From assembly GCF_017591425.1 (NCBI RefSeq), contig NW_024464918.1, positions 28,238,001-28,302,000 on the forward strand: a DNA stretch of 64,000 nt, in the 5' to 3' direction. Below the pieces are notes generated by a model. It was given only the letters and a program-made list of their open reading frames with translations. It searched no databases and had not been told where the DNA came from. A program made the translations under genes and the position numbers. Shown piece after piece: positions 39,101 to 51,250 of this stretch. This stretch comes from Ochotona curzoniae. Lineage: Eukaryota; Chordata; Mammalia; Lagomorpha; Ochotonidae. The stretch's first letter is position 1; each line of letters starts with the position of its first letter.

Positions 39101-39459
39101 GTTTTTTTGGTTGTTGTTGTTGTTGTTGTTGTTGTTATTGTTGTTGGAAAAGCAGATGTATAGAGAGTAGGAGAGACATAGAGGAAGATCTTCCATCTGC
39201 TGCGTCACTCCCCAAAATGGCTGCAATGGCGAGAGTTGAGCTGATCAGAAGCCAGGAGCTTGGAGCTTCCTCTGAATCTCCCACATGGATTGGGTTCAGG
39301 GTCCCAAGGCTTTTTTTGGGTCATCCTCTACTGCTTTCCCAGGCCAGCAGCAGGGAACTGAATAGGACCTGGAGCCACTGGGACACAAACCAGTGCCCAT
39401 ATTGGATCCTTGTGCTTACAAAGTGAAGGATTGGCCTGTTGCTCCATCATGCCAGGCCT
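39101..39459 (-). mobile_element. CSINE, younger subfamily, with target duplication
   Basis: Full antisense CSINE whose tail has become a (TTG)n run. 'gaggaagatcttccatctg', 'gaagccaggagcttggag', 'ctactgctttcccaggcc' and the head 'gctccatcatgccaggcc' are clear. Flanks 39077-39091 and 39460-39474 are a 15-bp direct repeat (GGGAGTCC...) with two mismatches. Confidence 0.88.
39109..39147. repeat. (TTG)n microsatellite
   Basis: About 12 TTG units with one TTA interruption, at the former poly-A tail of the CSINE. Confidence 0.9.
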
Positions 39460-39500
39460 GGGAGTCCACCTTTTATTTGGGAGTAGAGATGTCACTTTTT

Positions 39501-42500
39501 AAAATCACAGTAGGCATCTTTCAAGAAACAATAGTCTAGGAAAATAGACAAAAACCTAACCAGTTTTAGAAATAAGACAAAATCCTTAGCAGTCAGAAAG
39601 TGGTGAAAGTGTGTCCCCATCAGGGATCAGGCTAATCTCATGTTCCAGCTTTGGTCCTCTCTGGAAAACGTGGGGAAGTTGCGGCAGCGCTGAGAGAAGG
39701 GAGGAGCATTTGTAGGACAGGCTCTAGTTGCTCCATCCTCACCCCAGGACCCCCCCAGGACCTGGTGGGGTGCTGTGGCTGTGGGCTGTCAAGGCATCTG
39801 GGGCTCCCCTTGTTTGTTTCTGTGCCCTCTCTTCCTCCGCCTGGCTCTGCTGCTTCTGTGTTTTGTGCTCACCTGTGGCATTACCTGTGGAGATGAAGAC
39901 TTTTGGATATTTCACAAGCTTGACTTGGTGAAGTGTCAAGGTCAGTTTTAGAATCAGTATTGGGCCTATATAAAATCATCTGTTGTTTATAGAATTTTTT
40001 TAATGGGCAAAAGTTGAGATCACCAAGTGTTTTATGCCAACAATGTTGACCATTAACTTGGAAATAAGAAATTTTGACTAAGCAAAAGCTGTCGATGACT
40101 AAGAATAGCTAGTCACTATCCTCTAATTCTTGACCTTGAAGTGTGAAAGTCATGTTTCTACAATATTTCACTTACAGAGCTTTAAAATATCAAAAGATAC
40201 TATTCATATCCATAATTTGGTGCTGTGCATGATGCATTTTTAAATTGGTAATGATATTGGCTTAAAGTCTGGATTACTACATATTTTCTTTTAAGTTATA
40301 TCCCTGTAAAAAATAAAACTCTTACTTTCAAAGAGAACAGTATTTCCCTGTTTTGTGACAAAATATGCTTAATTAGTTTGCTAAGAATAATAATTGCTAG
40401 GCAGTTTGGTAAGGTACATTTTTGACCACTAGAGGGCTTCAATATTAACCTCCAGTGAGAATATAATTAAGAGATTTTGCAAAGAGACTTACACGACTGT
40501 TAAATGTTTAAATCCGTAATTGCAAAGCTATACATGTGGTTTGATGTATAAGAGGTGTTCAATAATTTTATCCTAAGAATAAGCAAGTATTCAATGGATT
40601 TTATATACTATTCGTAGTGATGGCAATGTTTCATAGTTTTCACATAATGTAATACAGATTCATAGGCACAGTAAGTTTCAAAATTTTTGTGTTATTACCT
40701 TTGTATGTTTAAAGGGCTAGAAAAAAATCTGCATCCCCCATACCACCGATAGAACATATGCATCCACAGCGCCTTCAGACAGAGTTATGCTCAGACTAAA
40801 ACAGGGATAGTGTTTACTGTGAATATTCTGCCTTCTAAAGGAAACATGCATCATTTACCAACAGAATGAAAACATGAAACATCAATTTTCAAAATCTCCC
40901 AGCAGATTTAAATGGCTGTTGGCTCTTGGTGATGAAGGCTACCATTGCTTTTCAAATGACATGCAATTCATTTTTAGAAAATATTTCTAAAATCCCATGG
41001 CAATGCAGACAGATGTTTGGAAACCCTAGTCTACAAGAATTCCAAATTTTGAATTCCCTTTGCCTCTTCCATTTCATGTTTTCTGGCTCATTAAATCCAA
41101 CATGAAGGTGTTCCATTTCTAAAATGCAGCTCCCTTTAGCCCATTGAGAATGCTAGATCTGAAGCTCAGAGAGGAATGCGTCCAGCTTGCATACCTTGAC
41201 TTGGCCAGGGATCATCTCCCCATGTGCATTCATGCTGAGCACACTCTCATCAACACAGAGTTAGACTAAGTATTTTCAAGTTGAAAAAAAAAAAAAACGA
41301 CTTTAAAGTTGATCTTTAGAGATTTCCAAATGTTTTCACTATTGCAAGAATGTGATGTGGTCTCCCTGTTTGCATAGTTTTCCATAATTCTCCCTAAGTT
41401 TGCCCATGACAGAAGTTCCCCTTTCTAATGACATGCCGTCGAGTGTGTCTTTCCATTTTTTTACTGCTCTGGAAAAATTAGAGATCTCACCTCACTTTTC
41501 TGCTTAAAGCATTAGCAGCACCCTCATACTTACAGGAAAGCCCAGGCACTGTACAGTGGTGAGACCCCCCCCCCCCCGGGCATTTTTTTCTTTTGTTAAT
41601 TAGTATCTCCACAAGGTGCACACCATGCCACTTCCCTTGGCCTGCTAGGGGTTACTCTGCTGTTCCTTCCTTTCCTCTGTTTTTAATTGCATCTGAGTGC
41701 TCGCCTGCCTTTCTCTTCCTGTCCCTTCAGAGTCTGCAAAGTATATTTATCTTCTCTCCCTGCTTCCCACCTTCCCTTTCTCACACCAGTGAGATAATAA
41801 ACCCAAGTTCCATCATCACATAACGACTGAGTCTAAATTGTATTTACATCTAAGGATCCTACTTTGAGATTCAGAAGTCTTATCGATATCAACATTTCTA
41901 GTTTAAAATTCCACTGTAAAATTACATTTTTGATAAAGGCCTTTATTGCTACAGTATAATTATTCATTTGGTGTATTAAGAAGATATATTAACACAGGTA
42001 TGTTGAGTTTTCTGATCTTTTTAATAAGCCATTTAATGTTCTAGATCATAATATACATTAGGCAAATAATTGTGTAATGAACATACATCTTCCTTTGTAT
42101 TATGGAATAATATATAGTTTGTATTATAGATTAGTTCCATGTCAAAGATGTGGAGAATAATGCATGTCAGATGTCACTTAAATGTAAACATTTCCTTTGA
42201 GATAATGCATCAAGAGATCCTGCCATAATCTTGCAAGTTTATTTTTATGTAGCATTTCAGCATTACTCTCCAAAGAGCCATTTCTACATTTACCATTTAT
42301 TTTTAAGTTGCGTACACACATGTGTATTTATATGTAAATATATGTGAAAATGTTATCAACACCTCATTTGGCTTATCAATCTGTAATTCAAATGTTTAGC
42401 CTGCACAGCAGTGTACTTAAACTAAAAGCTTGTTTGTTGTAGATCTTTGCTTTGATTTACTTAGGCTCTTCTCTTCTCCAAGGAGCACATCCTCCTTTCG

Positions 42501-42690
42501 TTACCTAAAAGCATAGAATTAATTCCCTGTGCTCTATGGAGATAGACATCAGGGGGCTGAGCACTGACAAGTCATTGTTCTGCCACTGTGGTCCATGGTG
42601 GGAAACTCACACACGTAGGAGCTACAGCTCTGTGCAGCCAAATTGGGAGGCCCTGTGGAAAAGTGCCTCTGAGGAGAGAAGCAGAGAGGT
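39501..42690. other. Intron block without gene
   Basis: 3.2 kb without recognised interspersed repeats. 39650-39930 is GC-richer, with overlapping open frames on both strands. 39960-41300 and 41830-42530 are AT-rich and unique-looking, so they are candidates for conserved non-coding sequence. The C13 run is listed separately. Confidence 0.5.
41565..41577. repeat. C13 homopolymer
   Basis: Thirteen C in a row followed by GGGC. Confidence 0.92.
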
Positions 42691-42754
42691 GAGTGTGTGT
42701 GTACATGTGTGTACATGTGTGTATGTTAATGTGTGTGTGTGCATGCATGTATGT
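42691..42754. repeat. Imperfect TG/TACATG microsatellite
   Basis: TG runs broken by two TGTGTACA-type units and ATGTTAA, ending in GCATGCATGTATG. Confidence 0.9.
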
Positions 42755-42859
42755 TGTGGAAGGACATAGTGAGGCGTCAACAGACCTAGAGAGTGACTTC
42801 TAGAAGGAACTATGAGCAGAAGCTTAGCATCTTTTCCTGAATTGAGTCTCTGGTTTTGA

Positions 42860-43147
42860 GCACAGGAAGTGAAGCTGCTGCTTACAAACCAAGAGGCCAC
42901 AACCAAGGTGCCAGTTTGAATCCTATTTTTCTGCTTGCAGTTCAGCTCTCTGCTCATGTGCTGCCTAGGAAGACGGTGGAAACGGTCCACGTACCTGGAC
43001 CCCTGCCCTGCATCTGGGAGGCCTGGCTGGTGTCCCTGACTGCTGATTCCAGACAGGCTTACATCTGGCTCTTGTGATCAGTTGGAGAGTAAACCATGGA
43101 TCAGAGTATCTGTTTCTTTGTTGCTCCATCCAACAAACAAACAAAAA
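42860..43147 (+). mobile_element. CSINE, sense
   Basis: 'cagtttgaatcctattttt' (B-box region), 'gctctctgctcatgtgctgc', 'ctggctggtgtccctgac' and 'ttggagagtaaaccatgg' follow the C-repeat. The tail is (CAAA)n-like ('caacaaacaaacaaaaaac'). Confidence 0.65.
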
Positions 43148-43151
43148 ACCC

Positions 43152-43430
43152 TAAATTCAATGTAGTTTACTTGAGAAGACACAGATGTACAGACCCCATG
43201 TACTCCTTTATTCATCCTCCCAAGTGCTACAGCAGTGAGGAAGGGTTGTGACTGACCAAATCCAGAAGCCAGGATCTCAGTCTGGGTTTTTCAGGTGGGC
43301 ACCAGAACCCGAGTCCTTATGCCACCTCCTGCTGTCCTCCAGGAGTGGAGCCAGGAGTTGAAACCAGCTGCTTCAGTAGGGAACGTGACCATCCTAAGCG
43401 GGTCCCAACTGCTAAAGCAAGCACAGTTCC
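43152..43430 (-). mobile_element. CSINE, antisense, beside the previous copy
   Basis: 'gagaagacacagatgtacag', 'ccaaatccagaagccagga', 'gcaccagaacccgagtcc' and 'gagccaggagttgaaacc' read as the reverse complement of a CSINE. It starts about five bases after the sense copy ends, so the two tails face each other. Confidence 0.65.
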
Positions 43431-43482
43431 AGAAGCTTATCATCTTACCTGTGCAAGAAGCTAGAAAAGGGTCCGCGCATCA

Positions 43483-43546
43483 CAAGGCCTGGGTCGTCCA
43501 GGGGAGCAAGGCCTGGGTCGTCCAGGGGAGCAAGGCCTGGGTCTGG
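43483..43546. repeat. 24-bp minisatellite, about 2.7 copies
   Basis: The unit CAAGGCCTGGGTCGTCCAGG plus GGAG is exact at 43483-43506 and 43507-43530. A third, truncated copy starts at 43531. It reads through as an 8-codon repeat, but no gene is evident. Confidence 0.95.
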
Positions 43547-43585
43547 AGGCTACTGCTGTGTTACTAAGCCTTCACTCTTACATTT

Positions 43586-43826
43586 TTTTCTTGTATTTAT
43601 TTACAAGTCCCTGGCTGGGACTGTGCCAGGTGGAAGTCACGAGCTCTGTTCTTTCAGTTCTCCCACGTGGGTGGACAGGGGTCCAAGCGTTTGGGTTTCT
43701 TCCACTGCATTCCCAGGCACATTAGCAGGTAGCTGAATCTGAAGTGGAGTAGCCGAAAAGACCCAAACAGCAGGCGTATAGGATGCTGGCACTGCAAGTA
43801 GCAGTTTAACTCACAGTGTCACAACA
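43586..43826 (-). mobile_element. CSINE, older subfamily
   Basis: 'cttgtatttatttacaag' (tail), 'ctcccacgtgggtggacag', 'gcattcccaggcacattag', 'ggtagctgaatctgaagtgg' and the head 'gcagtttaactcacagtgtc' are in antisense order. Confidence 0.75.
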
Positions 43827-43962
43827 ATGTCAGACAATGCAGCATCCCATTGTCTACACATGCCCAACAGTTTCATTGGGAATCCATCTTTCGTCTGAAA
43901 GCAGGGATGCATGTCCCATTATGCCCCCAGATCTGTATATGACATCCTCAATATTTTTTACT
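43827..43962 (-). mobile_element. Lagomorph L1 3' UTR-type repeat, second copy
   Basis: 'gcagcatcccattgtctac' and 'caacagtttcattgggaatcc' align with 39028-39085 ('cagcatcctgttgtcaag', 'aacagtttcattgggagtcc'). It continues 'gggatgcatgtcccattatg'. Same orientation as the 38.8-kb copy. Confidence 0.55.
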
Positions 43963-45059
43963 TCAGTTTTACAAATGAAAGAAGACATAGACATTGAGAG
44001 CTGTAGACCTATGTTTCAGAATACAGTTGCATTCTTTTGAGTTGTAGCCTCATTCTAAATGTGATTACTGGAATTACTGTGGAGATACTCGCGAAAGTAC
44101 AAGGGGATGAATCTGGCAGCATCAGGCTGCTAAAGCAGTCCTGATTAAGGATGTCTGCTCTGTGGCACTTTATGGGAAGCTCAGCAGAAGTAGGCTGCTT
44201 GCTAAAGCAGCAAGATTGAATATGGAACCAGAAATGGAAGTTAGCATTTCAGTCATTACAGTGTGTGAGTGATATCTGATCCATGAGAAGGAGTTGTACA
44301 CACCTCGAGCTATAGGCCCGCAGCCATGGGACGGGGATCTCTCCCCATTTCGATTATGTGGAGCTAAGCCCTTCTTTAACACCTGCTTTCCTTTTTCTAA
44401 GTGAAAGACAGTAGGGATGAAGCAGAAATTGTATGTAATTTTAAAAATTTCTGCTTCCTTCACATGTCACTCCAAAATGTTATGCAACTGCATGAATGAA
44501 ATCAAAATAAATAATTTTTTTGATATGAATCTTTATAGAAACTTCCTCATGTTGGTTTTACAAATTGTAGGGTTAAATTTTCTGTATAATATAATGTTTG
44601 CAATAGCACAAAATCTTGAAAGTAGGATATATTTTTAAAAACTCTTCCAAGAACACAATTGTTCATTGATATTTTGGGGACAAACCACGTGCAGAGTTGA
44701 GATGTACACATGTATAGTTGCTTGACATGGCCTTCAGAGCCACCTGCCACCTGGCACAGGTACCTTTCCAGCCTCATTCTTACTTACATGCCATTCTGTG
44801 ATTTATTTCTGTACCACACACAAATAATTATACTTCCCATTTTTATGGCACACCACATTCTCTGTCTCTCTCTCTGTCAAACACACACATGCTCATACAC
44901 ACACAGCCTTTTCTTTCAATGTTCATTCTATCATTCAGTACAACTCTCATGTATCAGCTGCATTGAAAATTTTTCTTTCTTCTAGATTATTTTCTTGCAA
45001 AATGTTATGTCTTGATTTTGTAATTCAGAATTTTAAACTTACAAAATAAAATTGTGAAA
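43963..45059. other. Intron block without gene
   Basis: Nothing recognised apart from CT/CA low complexity at 44863-44905. Confidence 0.45.
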
Positions 45060-45590
45060 CAATCCAATAATTCCCATCTCTGCACCTAGCCATCCAACTG
45101 CTAACACATCACAGTAGTGTAACAGATTTATCACGATCAGTAACCTGTACCCAGCTCTGCCTGTTTTTTAACCTAAATTTTCTCTATGTATCTCAGTTCT
45201 CCCAGCATCCTGTAATCAGCACTCTATGGTCTGATTGTTTGTTTATTCCTCAGTATATGAAAGAATATTGGTTTATATTGGTTTATTTTTTTCTTTCTGT
45301 TTCCATCTCGTTGCATTCAGCAGTGTCTTCAAAATTCTGTCTGTTGTGCTGCAGATCATAGGATCCATTCTTGCATATGACTGAGTGGTATTCAATTGTG
45401 TAAGTATACCACATCATCTTCATTCTTTCATCTGATGGTTAACATCTGGATTGAAATTATTCCTCCACAGAGCTTCCGACTGATGCTCGGAAACTGCAGA
45501 CCGCCCATTGCTTGACATTTTCTTAGCTTGTAAACTTTCAACACGGCACATGTTAGACTGTGTGGGATTATAAGTTTGTGTCACAAAAAG
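45060..45590 (-). mobile_element. Old L1 fragment (ORF2 3' end)
   Basis: 'gactgagtggtattcaattg', 'gtaagtataccacatcatc' and 'catctgatggttaacatctg' match the antisense of the conserved L1 segment near the end of ORF2. Upstream 'tttccatctcgttgcattc' is consistent. Boundaries approximate. Confidence 0.6.
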
Positions 45591-47523
45591 CCGTGTCTGT
45601 CTCATCCTTTCTTCTCTGTGTATGACTTCAGCTATTTTTAGGCTTATATGTGTACTTACATTCCTATATCCAAAGTTTTCATAAGGAAAATTCCCTATGT
45701 ACCTCTAGTTTCCATCCAATCTGGGCTGGCTCCAAGGAAGTCACTCCCTTTAGCCGGTCTTATCTAAATAACATTTAAGGACCTCACAGTACATGAGATT
45801 TTTCTGTCTTTCGCTCTGGCCATATGTTGAAGAGAGAAGGCAGGGACCAGCATCTCAGGAACAGTGGCAGCAGGAGGCAGTGCTAATGAACCCGTGTTTA
45901 CTTCCAAAGGAGGAGTGATTAACTGCACCTGCAGGCATTCTGCAAAGGAAACCGCCCACTTTTCCCTCTTACATTGTTTCTGTCTCAAGTTGCAAAGAAC
46001 GAGCAGTTTCTATTCTTCATTCTCACTTCCGGATGAAGATGATTAGATGCACATGTTGCCAGCATGGGCTTGGTTGTTGTTTAGGCTGCTTCATAGGTTC
46101 CTTGTACCTTTGGGATACAATTTCTCTCATTTTATTAAAAAAAAATAGTGCTATAGCTACTTTAGAAAATTCACGGAGAGTAGATTTCACATAAACATAT
46201 GTTGGTTCAAATTTTGCAGTTCTGCGTTTTTCTTAAAATAAGCCTTTTGCACAAACATTTTTGAAATCAGTCTTCATTGGATATGGGCATCCAGATAAAA
46301 GCTCATTCATTCTACCTTCATTGTGTCTAAGTGGCTTAATTTTGACTGGTGAGATGTTAGCAAATAAAACACATTGCTTCTGGAACATTTGCTTAGAAAG
46401 GAAAAGATATGCCTCCCCTATGCTCTTCCAGCTCTCTCCTTTAAATGTGTATGTGAAGGCACAGCTCTATCCCTGAACTTGAACATGGAAATGAGCAAGG
46501 AGGCCATACCCTAAGTATAGCACAGCAGAAAGTTAACATCGAGGAAAAGGACAGTCAGAATTTGATAATATAGTATGAGAGTCTTTGTGATGGCGGAGAA
46601 TACAGAAGCATATGCCACGTGCTGGCACATGGACCTGTCTTGGCAGCTCACCGGCCCTGTGTTTAACAATCGTATTGTTTGACAGAAAATCATTGCTCAG
46701 CTCTTGCAGCATGAGGCATTTATAGTTAGACTTTCCTTTGGAAGCCAGGATTTAGTGCTCACCACCTGTTAAAATCTTCCATGCTCAAGAGAAGCCTGAT
46801 TAGAAAGTAGTCACACATACTTCTACAAAAATTTGCCAAGTTTTGGGTCCTTTTAATGTTTCTGTTTGTTGCTTTTTGTTTGTTTGTTTGTTTGTTTTCC
46901 TAACCAAAGCACAGTTCAGTGTAAGTTTACAGAGTTACCCGAGGTCATCACTGACATTTTCAAACAGCTAACTCCATGCGGCCTGTCAGCAGAACACGGA
47001 GTGCTTTGCTCTAAGATGAATCATTTCACTTTTGCTGATTAATAAGCAGGGTAGATATACAGATAGATAGTTGGAAACTCTGATGTCATGTCCAAAAGAA
47101 ACGAGATGTGTGAGTTCCACCTGTGAGCTGCCAGGGCGCCGTGGTCCTCCTGCTTGCATCCTGTAAAACCCTCACTATTGGTGTGGGGCCTTGTGATTCT
47201 CTGACTGACTTCTGCCAGGAACGGGCCTCAGTGTGCCACTTGCTTCTCTGTGCTTTGTACCGTGGTGGACACAGATCTGCCAGCAGCATCTGCACCCGGT
47301 TACTGTAAGGGGAGAACTTGGACCCTTTTTGTGTGGGCTGTGACTCCAGGGAAAAGAAGCTACTTGTGCTGTGGAAGTTCGTACGATTTGTTTTTAAAAA
47401 TTCAGTAGCTTCATAAATCATTCCTAAAGATATTGGCTAATCCCTAAATTGTCCTGTGAAGGATTAACTTTGTGCTCAGTTCCTCTTTTTCCTCTGTGAA
47501 GTCTGTAATTCCTCTTCTCCTTT
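45591..47523. other. Intron block without gene
   Basis: Unique-looking, except for the (GTTT)n tract listed separately and an A9 run at about 46137. The short open frames at 47086-47421 (both strands) have no recognisable product. Confidence 0.45.
46873..46898. repeat. (GTTT)n microsatellite
   Basis: Five GTTT units with T-rich flanks. Confidence 0.9.
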
Positions 47524-47790
47524 TTAAGGTTTGTTTATTTTTATTTGAAAGGCAGAGTGTCTTTGAATGCTCTTGCACTCCCCAGATGACATACCTGCCA
47601 GTCCTCAGTGCAGCAAGGAGCCACTGAAGATATTTCGCTTTCCCACGTGGACTGCAGGGTCCCACGCACGTGGGCCAAGTGCTGCTTCCTCAGGTGGAGT
47701 AATAGGGAAGTGAGTCAGAAGCCCCGCATCCTGGATTTGAACCGCCGTGTTGCAAATGGCATCTTAATGTGCTGGCCACTGCTATGGAAA
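47524..47790 (-). mobile_element. CSINE, diverged
   Basis: 'taaggtttgtttattttta', 'tttgaaaggcagagtgtc', 'gggccaagtgctgcttcc' and 'gaagccccgcatcctgg' are in CSINE antisense order, ending near 'ggcatcttaatgtgctggc'. Confidence 0.7.
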
Positions 47791-49174
47791 TCATGGTTGA
47801 GGATGATGATGCTGACATCCTAGAAAAAGACTGACTTTGACAGAGGGTTTTCTTTGCTGTTAAGGAATCCAAGTATTTTCCTTTGGTAGTTCAAATGCAT
47901 AAGTAGGATTTTTGGAACAAGTGCAAAAGTAGAATTGCGAAGAGTTTTCAATGCATTTAGTGTTGCGTGGACACAATTTAAGACTAGATGTATACTTCAA
48001 TGCTCATGATGGTTTAGGAATTGGATTGGTTTGCTCTGGGTGCCCAGCCTTTGGTGGTCAGGTAACGAAAGTCGAGGCCACCAGACCTCAGCAGTGTCCC
48101 AGCTTCCTCTTCCTCTGTCTGCTTTGCCCCCATGTGTCCCTTGCTGGACCATCTGGGTCTCCTTGGGCTGCTGCAGGGCTTAAAACACCAGACCCCATCC
48201 TGGAAAGAAAAAATGCCATCTCTCTAAGGTGCTGCTTACTCATTTTTTTTCCTAAGCAAATTTTTGCTAACTCCTGTGTTGCGTGCTCACTGTGCCACGT
48301 GCCAGGCCTAAATAGAAGGTCTCAAGTCATTTGAGAGGAGCACAGTGGCAAAACAGGTGTTCTGCGTTGGGTAATTGTAGGAATCAAGAGATAAAGCTGG
48401 AGGGAACACAGAAACACAGATCTGAAGTTTTTTCCCCCGGATTGCAGTCTGAGAAACACTCTTAGAACATCTTTAATTTTTCTTTGTATTTTAAGATATG
48501 GCAAAGAAATAGAAGTTTGATTTTGATTACCACAAATAACTGAGACCTGATAATGGCTTAACTGCTTATAAAGCCACTTCTGTCTTGTGAAAAGGTTTTC
48601 CGTATGGGAAAACCTTGGGATTTTGTGATTCCTTTGTCACCTTTATCCTTATTCCTCAGTATTTCACATTTACCATGTTTATGTTGCTAAGAAAAACACC
48701 TGTAGGGCTCCCCAGGTGACACCTGCTGTTACCATTCTTTGCTTCACTTTTGATAGCAGAGTCCTCCACAGACCTGCGTGGCCAGACAGGACCGCCTTCG
48801 AATTCGAGATACATGTTGTTTCCTTTGGCACCTGATATTTGCATTTGGATACCTGTGGTTACTGTCCTGTTGCCTTCTATTCTCTACTGAGCTTCCTTCC
48901 TCCATAACTCCATCGTGACTGTGCTTAGTAGTCCTTCGGTTGCACCTAGTGCTTAAGCAAACTGGAGGCTTGCAATGGCTAGGACATGGAAGGTTTCTTG
49001 TCTGAGTAATTTATGCATCTTCCACTTGGCTGCAGCCTAGTCTAACTGGCCAAGTAAATAAACTGCAGCATCCTGCAGTATGTTCCCCGCACAGCATCCA
49101 TAAGGTTTCCTTCTTTTATTTCTCCCTTACTTTATTTAACTGGTGCTAAGTATTTATCATTCACCCTTAAAAAG
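47791..49174. other. Intron block without gene
   Basis: The 127-codon frame at 47951-48334 lacks any recognisable domain and splice context. The rest looks unique. Confidence 0.45.
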
Positions 49175-49615
49175 GAAGCGAGCCTGTAATTTGACACCAT
49201 ATGGAAGGCACTGGAGGACATTATGCTAGTTCAGACAAGGGAAGAAAGATACTGCATGTACTTACTTACATGTGAAATCTTAAAAGTAATAGGTCACATG
49301 CATAGAAAAAGGCTAGTTGCCAGGCTTGGTAGGAAGAAACAGGGAGATGTAGGTATAGAATAGAGAAAATGAGTTACCTGCAATTGCATCAGCAGGGGCC
49401 CATCTCAAAAATCCCGTTGAAAGGAGAGTGTGCACGGTGAACACATCTAAAAAGCTGAGACTGTTACTAACAGGGGTATTTTGTACTCAGCATGTTTGCT
49501 AAATTAGTGTAACTGTGCTTATAATAAGAAAAATGGGTAACTGAGATAACAGATGCTGTATTTACATGTCTTACAGCTTCATGTTGTACATCTTAAGTGT
49601 ATTTAATAAAAGTTG
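49175..49615 (+). mobile_element. Old L1 (L1M-like) 3' end with 3' UTR
   Basis: 'ggcactggaggacattatgc', 'gatactgcatgtacttactt', 'tacatgtgaaatcttaaaag' and the terminal 'catgttgtacatcttaagtg' match the well-known sense end of old primate/placental L1s in the right order. 5'-truncated. Confidence 0.75.
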
Positions 49616-49889
49616 CTTCTAGTTTTCCTTATTATAAAATATAGCACATATAACAGAGTATATGTACAAATAGCCCAGACTAATAGATTAAAACATTTCC
49701 TTTATATCAAGTTTAAAATTGATCAAATATGTCAAATGTGCAGTGGATGACTCCCAACATCTCTTCTTCTTTGCCTTAACTTAATGTGAGTTATTTATTT
49801 TCATGTTACATAAATTGCCTTCATTTTCATAGAAATAATGCATATATACCAAGTGTGTATTGCTAATTTTTAAATAGTAAATATTATTA

Positions 49890-50200
49890 TTTTTTAAGAT
49901 TTATTTATTTGGAAGGCAGAGTGAAATAGAGAGAGAGGGAGGGAGGGAAGGAGGGAGAAGAAAAGAGAGAGAGAGAGAACAAACTTCTGTTTGTTGGTTT
50001 ACTCCCCAAATGTTTGCAATAACCAGTTCTGGGCCAGGTCAAAGCCACAGTCCAGGAAGCACATCCAGACCTTGCCACGTGAGCAGCAGGAGCCAAGGCC
50101 CTTGGGACGTAATTAGGAAGCTGGGTCAGAATTGGAGAAGCTGGATGTGACCATCACTCTGAATGTACTCTGAGTGGCATTGTAAGTACAGTCTCAGCCC
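49890..50200 (-). mobile_element. CSINE with expanded GA tract
   Basis: 'taagatttatttatttgg', 'aaggcagagtgaaatagag', a GGGA/GA-rich run (49930-49978), 'ggtttactccccaaatg', 'gggccaggtcaaagccac' and 'aagctgggtcagaattgg' give a full antisense CSINE. Confidence 0.85.
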
Positions 50201-50219
50201 GGTTCTCCAACGTGCTGGC

Positions 50220-50640
50220 TCCCTCGGTAATAGAAGCTTTGAGATTTATCCCTGCTGTTACCTCTAGTTCTAGATCACTCCTTTTATCTACTGTACATTT
50301 ACTTACCCCCACTACTTGATACTAGATATTTGGATTGTATTTGATGCAATAGGATATAATGCTTGGCTACAGACAAAAGCTGTAAGGGTCATGCATGTTT
50401 TCTTAATACTGTGCACATCTGGTAGGAATCCCCTGGAGTGCTGCAGGCTTTGTTGCTGGGATTGTTCTACACAGGTCTGTGTCTTTGCCACTCCTAGGCT
50501 TCTGTTTAAGAATTCCCTGAACCGAGTTTACATTTGCTTTAGCAACATGCAAAGTTCCCATTTTGCCACATCGTTATCCAAAATAGTGGTTATCACAACT
50601 GTTTTGACCAAACCATCTCATTTTTCTTCACTTTACTTTG
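50220..50640 (-). mobile_element. Old L1 ORF2 fragment under a 159-codon open frame
   Basis: 'ctagatatttggattgtat', 'ctgtgtctttgccactcctag', 'aagttcccattttgccac' and 'gttatccaaaatagtgg' follow the antisense L1 ORF2 end ('acatttggattgt', 'cctaggagtgg', 'ttcccattttacatt'). The sense open frame at 50316-50795 is therefore a by-product. Confidence 0.5.
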
Positions 50641-50984
50641 CCTCCGTGGCTAGGGAGATTTGGCGTAAGTTTGCATGGTTTGGGGAAATTCATTATTTAC
50701 CTTGTATGAATTGCTCAACCCTGTTCTTTCAAAATGACTTTTGGGGTGTGTGTGTAAACATGCATGAATATGAGCTGTCAATTCTTTCACATTGATTTTT
50801 TTTTTTTTGATCCTGCATGTTGTATTTAAGGCAGATACAGGTACATCATTTGGCTTGGTACTGATGGATCTTCAACAGGTTACAGTTGAATACTTATCTG
50901 CTGCTTCATATTTCTACAACGTTTTATTTAATCCTATGTTCACGTGACAGTTGTCATTCATTGTGAATAAATTGTTTTGAACTG

Positions 50985-51250
50985 TTTTAAGTATTTGTTT
51001 ATTGATTTTGTTTTCCTATTTGAAACACTGATGTGTGTCCATCTACCAGTCTACTTGGCCCACAATGGCCGAGAGTGGGCTGGTTGAAAATTAGGACCTG
51101 AAAATTCAGGAGAGGCTCCAACGTGGTGGGGGGATCCCAGCTACCGGTGCCATCATGAGAGCCGTGGTGGCCTGCGTTAGCAGAAAACTGGATTTGGGAG
51201 CTAGAGATTCTGCAAAATTGCTTAACCAACATAGGCTTCTAAACTACTGG
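50985..51250 (-). mobile_element. CSINE, older subfamily
   Basis: 'taagtatttgtttattgat' (tail), 'cccacaatggccgagagtg', 'gaaaattaggacctgaaa', 'ttagcagaaaactggattt' and the head 'gcttaaccaacataggc' in antisense order. Confidence 0.65.

Noticed and set aside
43483..43546. Short direct repeats considered as a CRISPR-like array
   Set aside because: Units are adjacent with no spacers, and the genome is mammalian; this is a minisatellite.
50316..50795. 159-codon open frame, the longest outside PRR16
   Set aside because: It lies over antisense L1 ORF2 debris, has no recognisable domain and no splice context.
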